DNA from: an uncultured Nitrososphaera sp.
Lineage (GTDB): Archaea > Thermoproteota > Nitrososphaeria > Nitrososphaerales > Nitrososphaeraceae
Length of the DNA stretch: 18,418 bases
NCBI GenBank assembly: GCA_946480575.1
Contig: CAMLKF010000036.1
Location: 1-18,418, forward strand
Reading direction: 5' to 3'
This document shows, piece by piece, positions 7,175 to 14,030 of the stretch. Both the position numbers and the translations under genes were made by a program. Below the pieces are notes generated by a model. The model saw only the letters and a list, made by a program, of their open reading frames with translations. It made no database searches and was not told the origin of the DNA. The stretch's first letter is position 1. Each line of letters starts with the position of its first letter.

Positions 7175-7447
7175 ATGAAGATGCAGAAGGAGATGCGCAA
7201 GTTCTGCCCGCGGTGCAAGACACACACTGCGCAGTCAGTCGCCCTGTACAAGAAGGGCAAGGACAGGACGGTGGCAGAGGGCGCACGAAGGCACGCCGAG
7301 GACAAGAAGGGCTACGGCGGCCAAAAATTCCCCGAGCTCAAGAGGACCGCCAAAACTACCAAGAAAATGACCTTACGCTATACATGTAAAACCTGCCAGT
7401 ACAAGACTATGAAGGAAGGCCTGAGGATCCGCAAGCTGGAGATATGA
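7175..7447 (+). CDS. rpl44e: Ribosomal protein eL42 (L44e), large subunit
   Basis: A 90-residue zinc-binding protein of the large ribosomal subunit near the E site, shared by archaea and eukaryotes. Four cysteines in two CxxC pairs bind zinc (CPRC at 11-14, CKTC at 71-74). The segment GYGGQKFPELKRTAKTTKK is the family hallmark. Start choice: ATGs stand at 7169, 7175 and 7181; relatives start two codons before the Pro/Gln-Lys-Glu motif, which is 7175 here. It is followed by eS27 after one base, the usual archaeal order. The composition is strongly basic, as expected. Confidence 0.95.
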   Translation: MKMQKEMRKFCPRCKTHTAQSVALYKKGKDRTVAEGARRHAEDKKGYGGQKFPELKRTAKTTKKMTLRYTCKTCQYKTMKEGLRIRKLEI

Positions 7448-7448
7448 C

Positions 7449-7649
7449 ATGAAGCGGGAAAGCATAATGATACCAAAACCGAGAAGCGCGTTTTTGTCGA
7501 TGCAGTGCGCAAAATGCGGCGAAAAGGCTGTAGTATTTTCTCACACGACCATGGATGTCAGCTGCAAGTCGTGCGGCGAGCCCTTAGCTATAAGGTCAGG
7601 CTCTAAAGCCATCATTGCCGGCAAGGTCCTAGGCGCGCTGGACCAGTAA
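7449..7649 (+). CDS. rps27e: Ribosomal protein eS27 (S27e), small subunit
   Basis: A 66-residue zinc-ribbon protein of the small subunit. The signature IPKPRSAFL is followed by CAKC (C20, C23) and CKSC (C39, C42), the four zinc ligands. The start at 7449 is one base after the eL42 stop; an ATG at 7467 (MIPKPRS) is also possible. In many archaea the next gene is aIF2 alpha followed by Nop10. Here that partner is missing: the gene ends inside the convergent cobY gene, with 21 nt shared. Confidence 0.95.
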   Translation: MKRESIMIPKPRSAFLSMQCAKCGEKAVVFSHTTMDVSCKSCGEPLAIRSGSKAIIAGKVLGALDQ

Positions 7650-8225
7650 TTTTTCCGCCAGCTCCAACTCTTCTTTTGTATTCACGTTCGCTGCAACTTC
7701 TATCCTGTTCATTATCACATAGCGTTCTTTCACTGTGCCGCTGGTTATTTTGGCGGTGTCAAAAATGGTGATGCCCGAGTGGCAATAGTTCCTGCCGTCA
7801 AGCGTGAGCAAGACGCTCGGCTTGATGCCTATGCTTTGCACAAACTTTTTCTCCATCGCCACAGAAATCGCCGGCCCTGTCGATGCAATGCCAGAGATGT
7901 CGCTGATCACCTGCACGCTCAGCAGCGGGACATCGGCCGGCACCACTAGAACCTTAGCCGGCCTGAGCCTTGCAAGCAAGCTTGAAAGGTCCTGCGAGTA
8001 GCCCTCGCCGACAGTCTCTACCACCTTGATGCCTCTGGCTTCAAGGAATTCCTTTGTCTTTGGAGTGCTGGGCGACACTGCGGCAACAATGCGGTCAAAT
8101 TTGCGCGAGTCTGCTAGAGCCGAAACCACGCGCTCGACCATTGCAACGCCATCCACTTTCAGCAACGGCTTTTCAGTACCAGATTTCATTCTGGTTGCCC
8201 TGCCTCCGCACATTATGGCAGCCAT
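7629..8225 (-). CDS. cobY: Adenosylcobinamide-phosphate guanylyltransferase CobY
   Basis: A 198-residue nucleotidyltransferase, the archaeal replacement for the GTP-transferring activity of CobU. It makes adenosylcobinamide-GDP from the phosphate and GTP, the step before CobS. It starts with the sugar-nucleotide-transferase loop MCGGRATRM, followed by EKPLLKVDG; VVPADVPLL (near residue 100) is the metal-binding Asp motif. The frame could extend to 8426, but that part overlaps cobS and looks unlike protein. The ATG at 8225 overlaps the cobS TGA by one base (TGATG). It is last in the cobalamin operon, and its 3' end overlaps eS27 by 21 nt, tail to tail. Confidence 0.9.
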   Translation of the reverse strand: MAAIMCGGRATRMKSGTEKPLLKVDGVAMVERVVSALADSRKFDRIVAAVSPSTPKTKEFLEARGIKVVETVGEGYSQDLSSLLARLRPAKVLVVPADVPLLSVQVISDISGIASTGPAISVAMEKKFVQSIGIKPSVLLTLDGRNYCHSGITIFDTAKITSGTVKERYVIMNRIEVAANVNTKEELELAEKLLVQRA

Positions 8226-9001
8226 CAAAGGATTGTCGTCACCATTGGCAATGAGGGCAGCGACGACAGAACGATGAGCGAAGACAGGCGCGTCACCTCG
8301 TTTGACGCCCCAAGCACGTCGCCCGAGATGCCGCCAAAGCTTTTGCCAGAGACGCGCTTCATGAGGCCGGCCAGCGCAAGCGAAACTGCCAACGCGAAAA
8401 GGCCAGCGTAGCTTGCAGCAAACCACACTATTGCAACCATTATTCCTGTCGCGGCCAGCATCTTGCGCCTGTCCTTCATTGCCGCCGTAAAGGGTGAGCT
8501 AAAACCCTCCCATGCCGACAGCCCTCTGTGTGCAAGCAGCACCATTACGTATTTCGCTATCACCTCTGCCACAACGATGCTGACAAAGAGCGACAGGCTG
8601 GAGGCAAAGCCGGTGTTGAACACGATTATCATGCCGGCAAAATACATCACTAGTGCAGCAACCCCTGCAGAGCCCACCGCCGGGTCAAGCATCGCCTTGC
8701 GCTTGACCTCTTTACTGCCCTTGGCCATCAGCCCATCTGCAAAGTCTGCCAGCGCGTCGGTGTGGTGGACGCCCGTGATTATGACAAGGGCGCCAGTGAC
8801 TAAAAGTCCAACGAGCAGCGGGTGCAGGAAAGGCGATATCCCAAACGCCATCGCGCCAATGAGAGCGCCAATGATTGCACCGGCGACCGGGAATAGATAC
8901 ATGTTTCTGGCGACGTAATGGATGTCGTGATTCTGCTTGTCTGCCGCAGGCAGTATCGTCAAAAATGCAAGGACCGACTGGACAGGCTTAAGAGACGCCA
9001 A
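8225..9001 (-). CDS. cobS: Adenosylcobinamide-GDP ribazoletransferase CobS
   Basis: A 258-residue integral membrane enzyme that joins adenosylcobinamide-GDP to alpha-ribazole (phosphate), completing the cobalamin nucleotide loop. The family motif HTDALADFADGLMAKG (80-95) and the following DPAVGSAG (106-113) are present, with several hydrophobic helices after them (about 34-78, 115-160, 185-215). A TTG at 9001 is the only start that keeps the conserved opening VQSVLAFLTILP. It overlaps the end of cbiB by 14 nt and touches cobY by TGATG, so translation is probably coupled. Confidence 0.93.
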   Translation of the reverse strand: MASLKPVQSVLAFLTILPAADKQNHDIHYVARNMYLFPVAGAIIGALIGAMAFGISPFLHPLLVGLLVTGALVIITGVHHTDALADFADGLMAKGSKEVKRKAMLDPAVGSAGVAALVMYFAGMIIVFNTGFASSLSLFVSIVVAEVIAKYVMVLLAHRGLSAWEGFSSPFTAAMKDRRKMLAATGIMVAIVWFAASYAGLFALAVSLALAGLMKRVSGKSFGGISGDVLGASNEVTRLSSLIVLSSLPSLPMVTTIL

Positions 9002-9950
9002 GCAAGAGCCTCCACCAGCCGGCTAGATACAGGATTGACATCACAGGGACAGAAAACACTAGACAGAACAGCAGCATAGTGAGCTTCATTATCGAGATCG
9101 CAGTCTTGCACTTTTCAAGCGTCGCCAGCTCCTGCCCGTCGCCAAGTGCATAGTGCCCAATTTTCTCAAGCCGGACGCGCAGCGCGCCGGCCATGGTTGC
9201 CATGGGGTAGCCGGCGTTTGGGCTAAAAGTCTTGTCGTGATCGCGGTGCAGCATCTGGAGCGAATTCTTCCAGTCTGCGCCCAGCATCTTGGCAGAGACG
9301 ACCATCAAGAATGCAGTTATCCTTGCCGGGATGTAATTTGAGATAGTGTCAAGCCGGGCAGACATCCACCCGATGTTTTTGTAATAGTCGTCCTTGTAGC
9401 CTACCATCGAGTCAAGAGTGTTTATCGTCCTGTAGGCAAACGCTGCTCCAGGACCCAAAAGTGAATAGTAAAAGATGGGGCCGGTGATCCCATCGACGGT
9501 GCTCTCACTGACGCACTCGATGGTCGCTGATAGGATGTGCTGCTCGTCAAGGTCGTCAGTCTTTCTCCTCACTATCATAGATAGGTTGTGCTGTGCGCCT
9601 GCCATGTCGCCGGCCTCTAGGCAGGACGTGATTGCTTTAGCATGCCTTTCCATGCCTCTGACTGCAACCGAGATTTTCAGCATAATTATTGACACTATTG
9701 CCAGAGCGACAGCTCCCGCAAGATACATGCTGACATAGGCCAGCAAGTGAACCAGCAGGCCCATCGCAGCAACGATAAAGATTGCAAACGCTGCTCCCTT
9801 GATCTTTTCTGCTCCGCCTTTGAGCCTTGGCACAAAAAAGCCGATCAGCCGGCCAAGCCACGCTACTGGATGGTACCTGTTTGGCGGGTCGCCAAGCAAA
9901 TAGTCGATGCCAATGCCGCCAGCAAGCGCAGCAACGACAACAGGTATCAT
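8988..9950 (-). CDS. cbiB: Adenosylcobinamide-phosphate synthase CbiB
   Basis: A 320-residue membrane protein that attaches the aminopropanol (phosphate) arm to adenosylcobyric acid. Family marks are DYLLGDPPNRYHPVAWLG near residue 16, ESTVDGITGPIFYYSLLG in the middle and SPNAGYPMATMAGAL towards the end; about four to five membrane helices are visible. The frame reaches 10034, but those extra 28 codons overlap cbiP and are basic and unlike the family. The ATG at 9950 shares its A with the cbiP stop (TGATG). It sits between the enzymes that make its substrate and the one that uses its product. Confidence 0.93.
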   Translation of the reverse strand: MIPVVVAALAGGIGIDYLLGDPPNRYHPVAWLGRLIGFFVPRLKGGAEKIKGAAFAIFIVAAMGLLVHLLAYVSMYLAGAVALAIVSIIMLKISVAVRGMERHAKAITSCLEAGDMAGAQHNLSMIVRRKTDDLDEQHILSATIECVSESTVDGITGPIFYYSLLGPGAAFAYRTINTLDSMVGYKDDYYKNIGWMSARLDTISNYIPARITAFLMVVSAKMLGADWKNSLQMLHRDHDKTFSPNAGYPMATMAGALRVRLEKIGHYALGDGQELATLEKCKTAISIMKLTMLLFCLVFSVPVMSILYLAGWWRLLLGVS

Positions 9951-10801
9951 CACAGATCTACGGCCTCCGATATCCTTCTCATGTCGGCACTTTCTTTTAT
10001 TGCCTTTGCAATGAGGTTTATCTGCCAGTTCCACGACTCCTGCGGAGGCTCTGCCTTGCCAGAAATGCCGCCGACAAGTGAGTCTTCCTCCGGAAGGTTA
10101 AAATCTATTTTCGGGATCACACCAAGCACCCGCTTTTTGGTCATCTTCTGGACTTCCTTTATCGCCGGGGCAAGTAGCGTGATGTCGCCCCTGAACTTGT
10201 TTATCAGAAATCCCCTGACAAGCTTTCTGTGTGCCGGCTGGAGCAATTGCATTGTGCCGACAATGCTTGCAAAGCACCCGCCCCTCTCAATGTCCGACAC
10301 TATCAAGACGGGCGCGCCGACCTTTTGCGCAAGCAGCATATTGGCAATGTCGTATTTTGCGATATTGATCTCTGAAGGCGAGCCGGCGCCCTCGATTACT
10401 ACGACATCGTTTTCCTTTCGCAGACTTTCAAGCGCCTTGAGGGCTGTCAAAAAGCCCTGCTGGAGCACGAACTTTTCATAGTATTCCTTGGCATGCATTT
10501 CAGAGTAGAACCTGCCGTTCAAAAACACCACGCTGCGGTATTCACCAAGCGGCTTGAGCAGAATAGGGTTCATCCTGGGGTCCGGCTTTTGCCTTGCGGC
10601 AACTGCCTGTATCGCCTGCACCTGGGCTATCTTGCCGCCTTCGGGCGTGGCGTAAAAATTGGACGACATGTTTTGTGCCTTAAACGGCGCCACCCTGTAG
10701 CCGGCGTCGGAGAACAGCCTGCACAGACCAATTGCTATGGTGCTCTTGCCGGCGCCTGACGAGGTGCCCTGCACCATGAGAAGCTTGGCAAGCTTAGCCA
10801 T
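9950..10801 (-). CDS. cbiP: Cobyric acid synthase CbiP/CobQ, synthetase domain only
   Basis: A 283-residue ATP-dependent amidating enzyme acting on four side chains of adenosylcobyrinic acid a,c-diamide. The dethiobiotin-synthetase-like domain is complete: P-loop GTSSGAGKST (12-21), KAQNMSSNF (41-49), EGAGSPSEIN (137-146), DIERGGCFAS (170-179), INKFRGD (200-206), LGVIPKIDF (226-234) and EEDSL (238-242). Family members usually run to about 480-500 residues, with a C-terminal class I glutamine amidotransferase domain. Here the protein ends about 40 residues after EEDSL and cbiB follows at once, so that domain is absent. The enzyme may use free ammonia or a separate glutaminase. The ATG at 10801 overlaps the upstream stop by 8 nt; a TTG at 10813 is less likely. 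Confidence 0.9.
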   Translation of the reverse strand: MAKLAKLLMVQGTSSGAGKSTIAIGLCRLFSDAGYRVAPFKAQNMSSNFYATPEGGKIAQVQAIQAVAARQKPDPRMNPILLKPLGEYRSVVFLNGRFYSEMHAKEYYEKFVLQQGFLTALKALESLRKENDVVVIEGAGSPSEINIAKYDIANMLLAQKVGAPVLIVSDIERGGCFASIVGTMQLLQPAHRKLVRGFLINKFRGDITLLAPAIKEVQKMTKKRVLGVIPKIDFNLPEEDSLVGGISGKAEPPQESWNWQINLIAKAIKESADMRRISEAVDL

Positions 10802-11966
10802 CTCTGTTGTCAAACGCCTCCAAGGCTTGTAACAAGAGCAGGTTCTCCTTATGCGTTTTGACCGCGGCCCTGATATGCTGAGAGTCTATGCCGGTGAACG
10901 TGCTGCAGTCCCTTACCAGCACGCCGGTCTTTTTGAGCAGCGCATCCCTGAACTGCGTGGAATTCCTGCCCTGCAAATGAATCATAAAATAATTAGCATC
11001 AGACCTGACAGGGCTGAACATCTTTAATTTGCTTATCCTGTTCTGCAGGAACTTGCGCTCCTTTTTGACAAGTGCCCTTGCCTTTGTCAGGTGCCTGATG
11101 TCTGCAAGCGCGGCGACTCCCGCGGCCTGCGCAAGGCCGTTCACGTTCCAAGGGATCTTGCCTGCCAACAGCTTTTCTGCAAGGGCGGGGTTGCACACGC
11201 TGTAGCCGACGCGTAGACCAGCAAGCCCGAATGACTTGGTCAGAGAGCGCAGAATCACAAGGTTGTCAAATTCTCCTATCCTGCCGACCATGCTAGCTTC
11301 CGGATCATCAGCGAGCTCGACAAAGCATTCGTCGAGCAGAATTTTTGTCGAGCCGCTAACGCTTTCAATTATCTTTCTTACCTGCTTTGTGGCAAGAACG
11401 CCGGTGGGGTTATTTGGGTTGCAGAGAAATACCGCATCAGCATCCCTTGATTTTTCAATTACCGCATCAGCATCAAGCTCAAAATCGCGCAGCGGCGCAA
11501 ATGCGATATCCGCGCCGGCCTTGCGCGACGCAAGCTCATACTCGCAGAACGTCGGCGCCGGCACCACCACACGCTTTTTTGCAAACGCCTGTGCAAACCA
11601 GTAGATGATTTCCATCGCGCCATTTCCGACGCTGATCCACTCTTGGCCGACGCGCAAATAGCGCGACAGGCTCTTTTTCAGCTCCCTGCATTCAGGATCA
11701 GGGTACTGAGAGGCAAGCGACTTGGCGCCTTTCTGGATGGCCGCTATCGCCTTGCGGGGCGTGCCAAGAGGGTTGATGCTGGAGCTGCAGTCCACTTTTA
11801 CCAGCCGGTAGTCAACAACGGAATAAACGCCGCCGTGATAGCAGGCGCCGCTCATGCTCCTGCTAACGATCTTCTCTTCCTGTTGCCCCATCCCAAGAGC
11901 GTTGGCACTAGCTGTATTTAGAATGTTTTTCCTGATGCTTGGGCTAACGATTATTAAATTTGCCAT
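10794..11966 (-). CDS. cobD: CobD-like PLP aminotransferase/threonine-phosphate decarboxylase
   Basis: A fold-type I PLP enzyme of the histidinol-phosphate aminotransferase family, assigned to cobalamin synthesis by position and by HGG (44-46) followed by SSINPLGTP (62-70), typical of CobD/CobC. Known motifs are NPNNPTG (183-189), the PLP lysine K244 in SLTKSFGLAG, and LRVGY with the phosphate-binding Arg. CobD turns L-threonine phosphate into (R)-1-amino-2-propanol phosphate for CbiB. The start is uncertain: the ATG at 11966 gives a 43-residue lead before HGG, longer than relatives. ATGs at 11891 and 11855 are candidates, the first with a TATA-like CTAAATAC about 25 nt upstream. It is first in the operon; a true HisC role is less likely here. 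Confidence 0.85.
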   Translation of the reverse strand: MANLIIVSPSIRKNILNTASANALGMGQQEEKIVSRSMSGACYHGGVYSVVDYRLVKVDCSSSINPLGTPRKAIAAIQKGAKSLASQYPDPECRELKKSLSRYLRVGQEWISVGNGAMEIIYWFAQAFAKKRVVVPAPTFCEYELASRKAGADIAFAPLRDFELDADAVIEKSRDADAVFLCNPNNPTGVLATKQVRKIIESVSGSTKILLDECFVELADDPEASMVGRIGEFDNLVILRSLTKSFGLAGLRVGYSVCNPALAEKLLAGKIPWNVNGLAQAAGVAALADIRHLTKARALVKKERKFLQNRISKLKMFSPVRSDANYFMIHLQGRNSTQFRDALLKKTGVLVRDCSTFTGIDSQHIRAAVKTHKENLLLLQALEAFDNRDG

Positions 11967-12159
11967 TTCGGTCTAGTTAAGCTGTTGTGCTGCTAATAAT
12001 AGCTATTTTGCAGGTGTTTCCAAAAAATAGATCTGGGGCCGAGCAGTATTTTAGAGGCAATGGCTGGAGTTTTGCCGACAGCAGCATCTTTTCTTATTAT
12101 AGCGATTTATTGCATATTTCGATTCTCTAAGAACAAAGGAAAGTGGCAGTGCTTTTTAT

Positions 12160-12621
12160 TCACTTTGTCTTACTTCTCAAAATGCCATATGCTCTCATGA
12201 TTCTTGTCTGTAGGTTTTCATTGCGAGCTGCAGTATTCCTCCTATTATTATTGTCAGCTCTTGTAGATGATCCCTGTCCCTTACGAACAGTTTTTTGTCT
12301 TTTGCGCAACTCATTAAGAATCCACAGAAGTGTCGATATGGTATAAGTCGGGACAAAGTCGCCAATGAGCGGGATAAATTCGGTGGCATTGATGACTACA
12401 GTGACCTTGCTCTTTGTGATGCGATACAGCAAGCCGACTATAATCGCATCAGTAATGTCTCCGACGACAGGTAATGCGAAGATGGGAGCGCCGACATAGT
12501 CTAGCGCGTCTGCAACTACCGAAATCCCCAAGGCTGAAGCCACTCTGATACCAAAAGGGAGTTCAGAATCAGATTCTGCTTGCCGATAGCGGAAAGTTGT
12601 TGTTGTTTTCACACTTGACAT
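12160..12621 (-). CDS. Small membrane protein with two P-x-x-G-D motifs
   Basis: A 153-residue protein. Residues 25-68 and 75-104 are hydrophobic, broken by two similar turns, ALPVVGDITDA (49-59) and FIPLIGDFVPTY (82-93). This suggests two membrane hairpins and an old internal duplication. The C-terminal 50 residues are basic, rich in Asn and Arg, and should be cytoplasmic. No known family is recognised, but the pattern looks evolutionarily kept rather than random. The ATG at 12621 is given. A TATATC box at 12634-12639 is too close to it for a leaderless transcript and suits a GTG at 12612 better. Confidence 0.65.
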   Translation of the reverse strand: MSSVKTTTTFRYRQAESDSELPFGIRVASALGISVVADALDYVGAPIFALPVVGDITDAIIVGLLYRITKSKVTVVINATEFIPLIGDFVPTYTISTLLWILNELRKRQKTVRKGQGSSTRADNNNRRNTAARNENLQTRIMRAYGILRSKTK

Positions 12622-12643
12622 GCTTGGCTACAAGATATAAGTC

Positions 12644-12657
12644 TATCGCTAGCGATA
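12644..12657. repeat. 14-bp perfect palindrome upstream of the small membrane protein
   Basis: TATCGCTAGCGATA is its own reverse complement and lies 23-36 nt before the ATG at 12621, next to a TATATC box. A 10-base piece of it (ATCGCTAGCG) recurs at 12820-12829. Its position suits an operator, but one palindrome of this length is expected by chance in a window of this size. Confidence 0.35.
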
Positions 12658-12797
12658 TTTGGTTGGAGAGCATGTGCCAAAATTTTGTCCTTTCAAAAGG
12701 GCTAGCCTTTTGCAGAGTTTCAATTCCATCTGCAGCGGCTCGCCGCGCACTACCTATTCCGAATTGGAGCGGATACATCTTTCTTTAGAACGATGGG

Positions 12798-12893
12798 TCA
12801 TTCAAACTGCAGCTTGACAATCGCTAGCGCCACTTCACAGCCTGCTTTCTCGGCTTCAATCCTGTTACGCGGCGCAATAAAAGCAGAGTAGGT
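12798..12893 (-). pseudogene. Possible C-terminal remnant of a lost gene
   Basis: Between two stop codons the minus strand reads 31 residues that look like real protein, including RIEAEKAGCEVALAIVKLQF before the stop. There is no start codon in this frame, so it cannot be a gene as it stands. It may be the tail of a decayed gene. I do not recognise the family, and the short length leaves chance as a serious alternative. Confidence 0.3.
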
Positions 12894-13100
12894 TCAATGT
12901 AGTTTCTTTTTTGAGGTTTTGGTGATTATTTACCCAGAATGCCTTCGTCGTCAGCAGGATACCAATACTGTCCTAAAACACCTAGCGCTGGCTTGGCGAA
13001 TTATTGGCCGGAAGGCTTTTGTTTGGTTTTGACTTACATCCACTACTACTCCACTTGGACAAATCTCAGCTATAGCTTTATCGCGTATAATGAGAATCCT

Positions 13101-13110
13101 AATATAATAA
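13101..13110 (+). promoter_or_regulatory. TATA box for the gene at 13131
   Basis: AATATAATAA is centred 26 nt before the ATG at 13131. This ideal leaderless spacing also supports that start codon. Confidence 0.6.
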
Positions 13111-13130
13111 TCGGAACCTAATGAGCATCC

Positions 13131-13391
13131 ATGGAAAGGTTCTTAATCGAGTCGCCTCATACTGCCCGTGAATGCAAACTGGTTGTGAAACTAGTCCAAT
13201 CCATGGGTTATCTGAATAATTTTGATTGGGGCTGCAGAGAGGGGGTTCACACGGGATGGGTCATGATAGAAGCAGAAAACGCGGCTCAGGCACTAGGGGT
13301 TGTACCGGCTTTGATCCGCAACCAAGCAAGGGCTATAAAACTGTCGAAATTTGAGTCTGAGATAGTTGACAAATGGGAAACAGATGAATAA
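13131..13391 (+). CDS. Small His/Cys-rich-motif hypothetical protein
   Basis: An 86-residue soluble protein of unknown function with an alpha/beta pattern. Notable segments are IESPHTARECK (H10, C16), FDWGCREGVHTGW (C35, H40) and VPALIRNQARAIKLSKFESE. The two His-Cys pairs could bind a metal or form an active site; the overall order (strand, helix, strand, strand, helix, strand) would fit a ferredoxin-like fold. I believe similar short proteins occur in other archaea and bacteria, but I cannot name the family. A well-placed TATA box precedes it. It stands alone, convergent with the universal stress protein chimera. Confidence 0.75.
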   Translation: MERFLIESPHTARECKLVVKLVQSMGYLNNFDWGCREGVHTGWVMIEAENAAQALGVVPALIRNQARAIKLSKFESEIVDKWETDE

Positions 13392-13490
13392 ACATTCTTT
13401 CTGATTATTAATCAAACGCGACGCAACAGCCCCCCTGATCAAACGGTGATGCCACAGAACCTGCTGCCAGATCCACAGAACACTTTTTCC

Positions 13491-14030
13491 CTACTTTACA
13501 ACAACCACAGGGCAGGGAGCGTATGTGACAACGCCGGAGGCTACACTCCCAAGGAGCATTTTGCTAATGCCAGACCTCCCTCTTGTCCCAATCACAATAA
13601 GGTCTGCCTTTTCATGATCTGAATAATTCACTATTGCTGCAGCGACTGATAGCGGAGAATCTATCACGTCAGTCTTGACGCGCACATTTCTCTGTTCTGC
13701 ATTTTTCACAATCTCTGCAAAACATTTCTGCGCTTCCTGCTTCGCCTCTTCAATTTTCTTCTTTATCGGGTCAGGGTATGACAGCCGGTAAAAGCCAAGC
13801 GATTGCAGGTACTGGTCGATATTTATTATATGCACAACGCTTACTTCAGAGCTGTATTTTTCAGCGATCTTTCTTGAAATTTTCTGCTTTGACTCTAATT
13901 CTGTATCTTGGAGCGCTGATATATGCAATGTTTTTACCGTGCTAGAATCGTTCTTGCCTTCTCCTTTCGCGCCCATAAGAATATTCTTGATAATTTCAAT
14001 CCTATCAGGTTCCTTTGAGGAAATTTCCAT
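13491..14030 (-). CDS. Chimeric frame: aIF2 alpha remnant joined to N-truncated universal stress protein
   Basis: A 179-codon frame of two origins. Residues 53-179 are a universal stress protein: strand SEVSVVHII (61-69), then the ATP-site G148-x2-G151-x9-G161-S162 in GTRGRSGISKMLLGSVAS and the closing strand CPVVVVK. The normal USP beginning, a strand plus the Asp-containing loop of about 25 residues (ILVAVDGS type), is missing. Residues 1-37 are instead the third domain of aIF2 alpha, in frame. Residues 38-52 are aIF2 alpha DNA read in the wrong frame; the correct frame gives APRYRIRVKAENFKK. The product, if made, lacks half of the USP nucleotide site. It may be a decaying gene or a recent fusion. 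The ATG at 14030 is the only usable start in this frame. Confidence 0.7.
   Translation of the reverse strand: MEISSKEPDRIEIIKNILMGAKGEGKNDSSTVKTLHISALQDTELESKQKISRKIAEKYSSEVSVVHIINIDQYLQSLGFYRLSYPDPIKKKIEEAKQEAQKCFAEIVKNAEQRNVRVKTDVIDSPLSVAAAIVNYSDHEKADLIVIGTRGRSGISKMLLGSVASGVVTYAPCPVVVVK

Larger units (their letters stand above)
12622..13130. other. Gene-poor stretch between two small genes
   Basis: No intact gene is visible in these 509 bases. They hold a 14-bp palindrome (12644-12657), a short minus-strand coding remnant (12798-12893) and the promoter of the gene at 13131. Several open frames of 60-69 codons cross it (12569-12778, 12597-12788, 12939-13121), but they overlap each other or the promoter and lack protein-like composition. 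Confidence 0.6.

Noticed and set aside
8226..8426. 67-residue N-terminal extension of CobY
   Set aside because: It overlaps cobS, is rich in Trp, Arg and Cys unlike the family, and the GGRATRM loop must lie near the N-terminus.
9951..10034. 28-residue N-terminal extension of CbiB
   Set aside because: It lies inside cbiP, and its sequence is basic and unlike the hydrophobic start of the family.
9747..10481. 244-codon plus-strand frame opposite cbiB and cbiP
   Set aside because: It crosses two recognised genes on the other strand and has Cys/Ser-rich shadow composition.
11431..11474. 14-bp direct repeat with 30-bp period inside the aminotransferase gene
   Set aside because: It encodes Asp-Ala-Asp-Ala-Val twice at allowed positions in a conserved protein; probably coincidence of codon use.
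11967..12159. Cobalamin riboswitch or tRNA upstream of the cobalamin operon
   Set aside because: No B12-box-like conserved core and no T-arm or cloverleaf pattern were seen; no tRNA was found in the other intergenic regions either.
12060..12200. 46-codon plus-strand frame with a hydrophobic N-terminal half
   Set aside because: It could be a tiny membrane protein, but it overlaps the end of the gene at 12160-12621 and lacks a TATA box at a suitable distance.
12939..13121. 60-codon plus-strand frame
   Set aside because: It contains the TATA box of the next gene and its composition (Tyr/Ser/Asn-rich) is unlike the neighbours.
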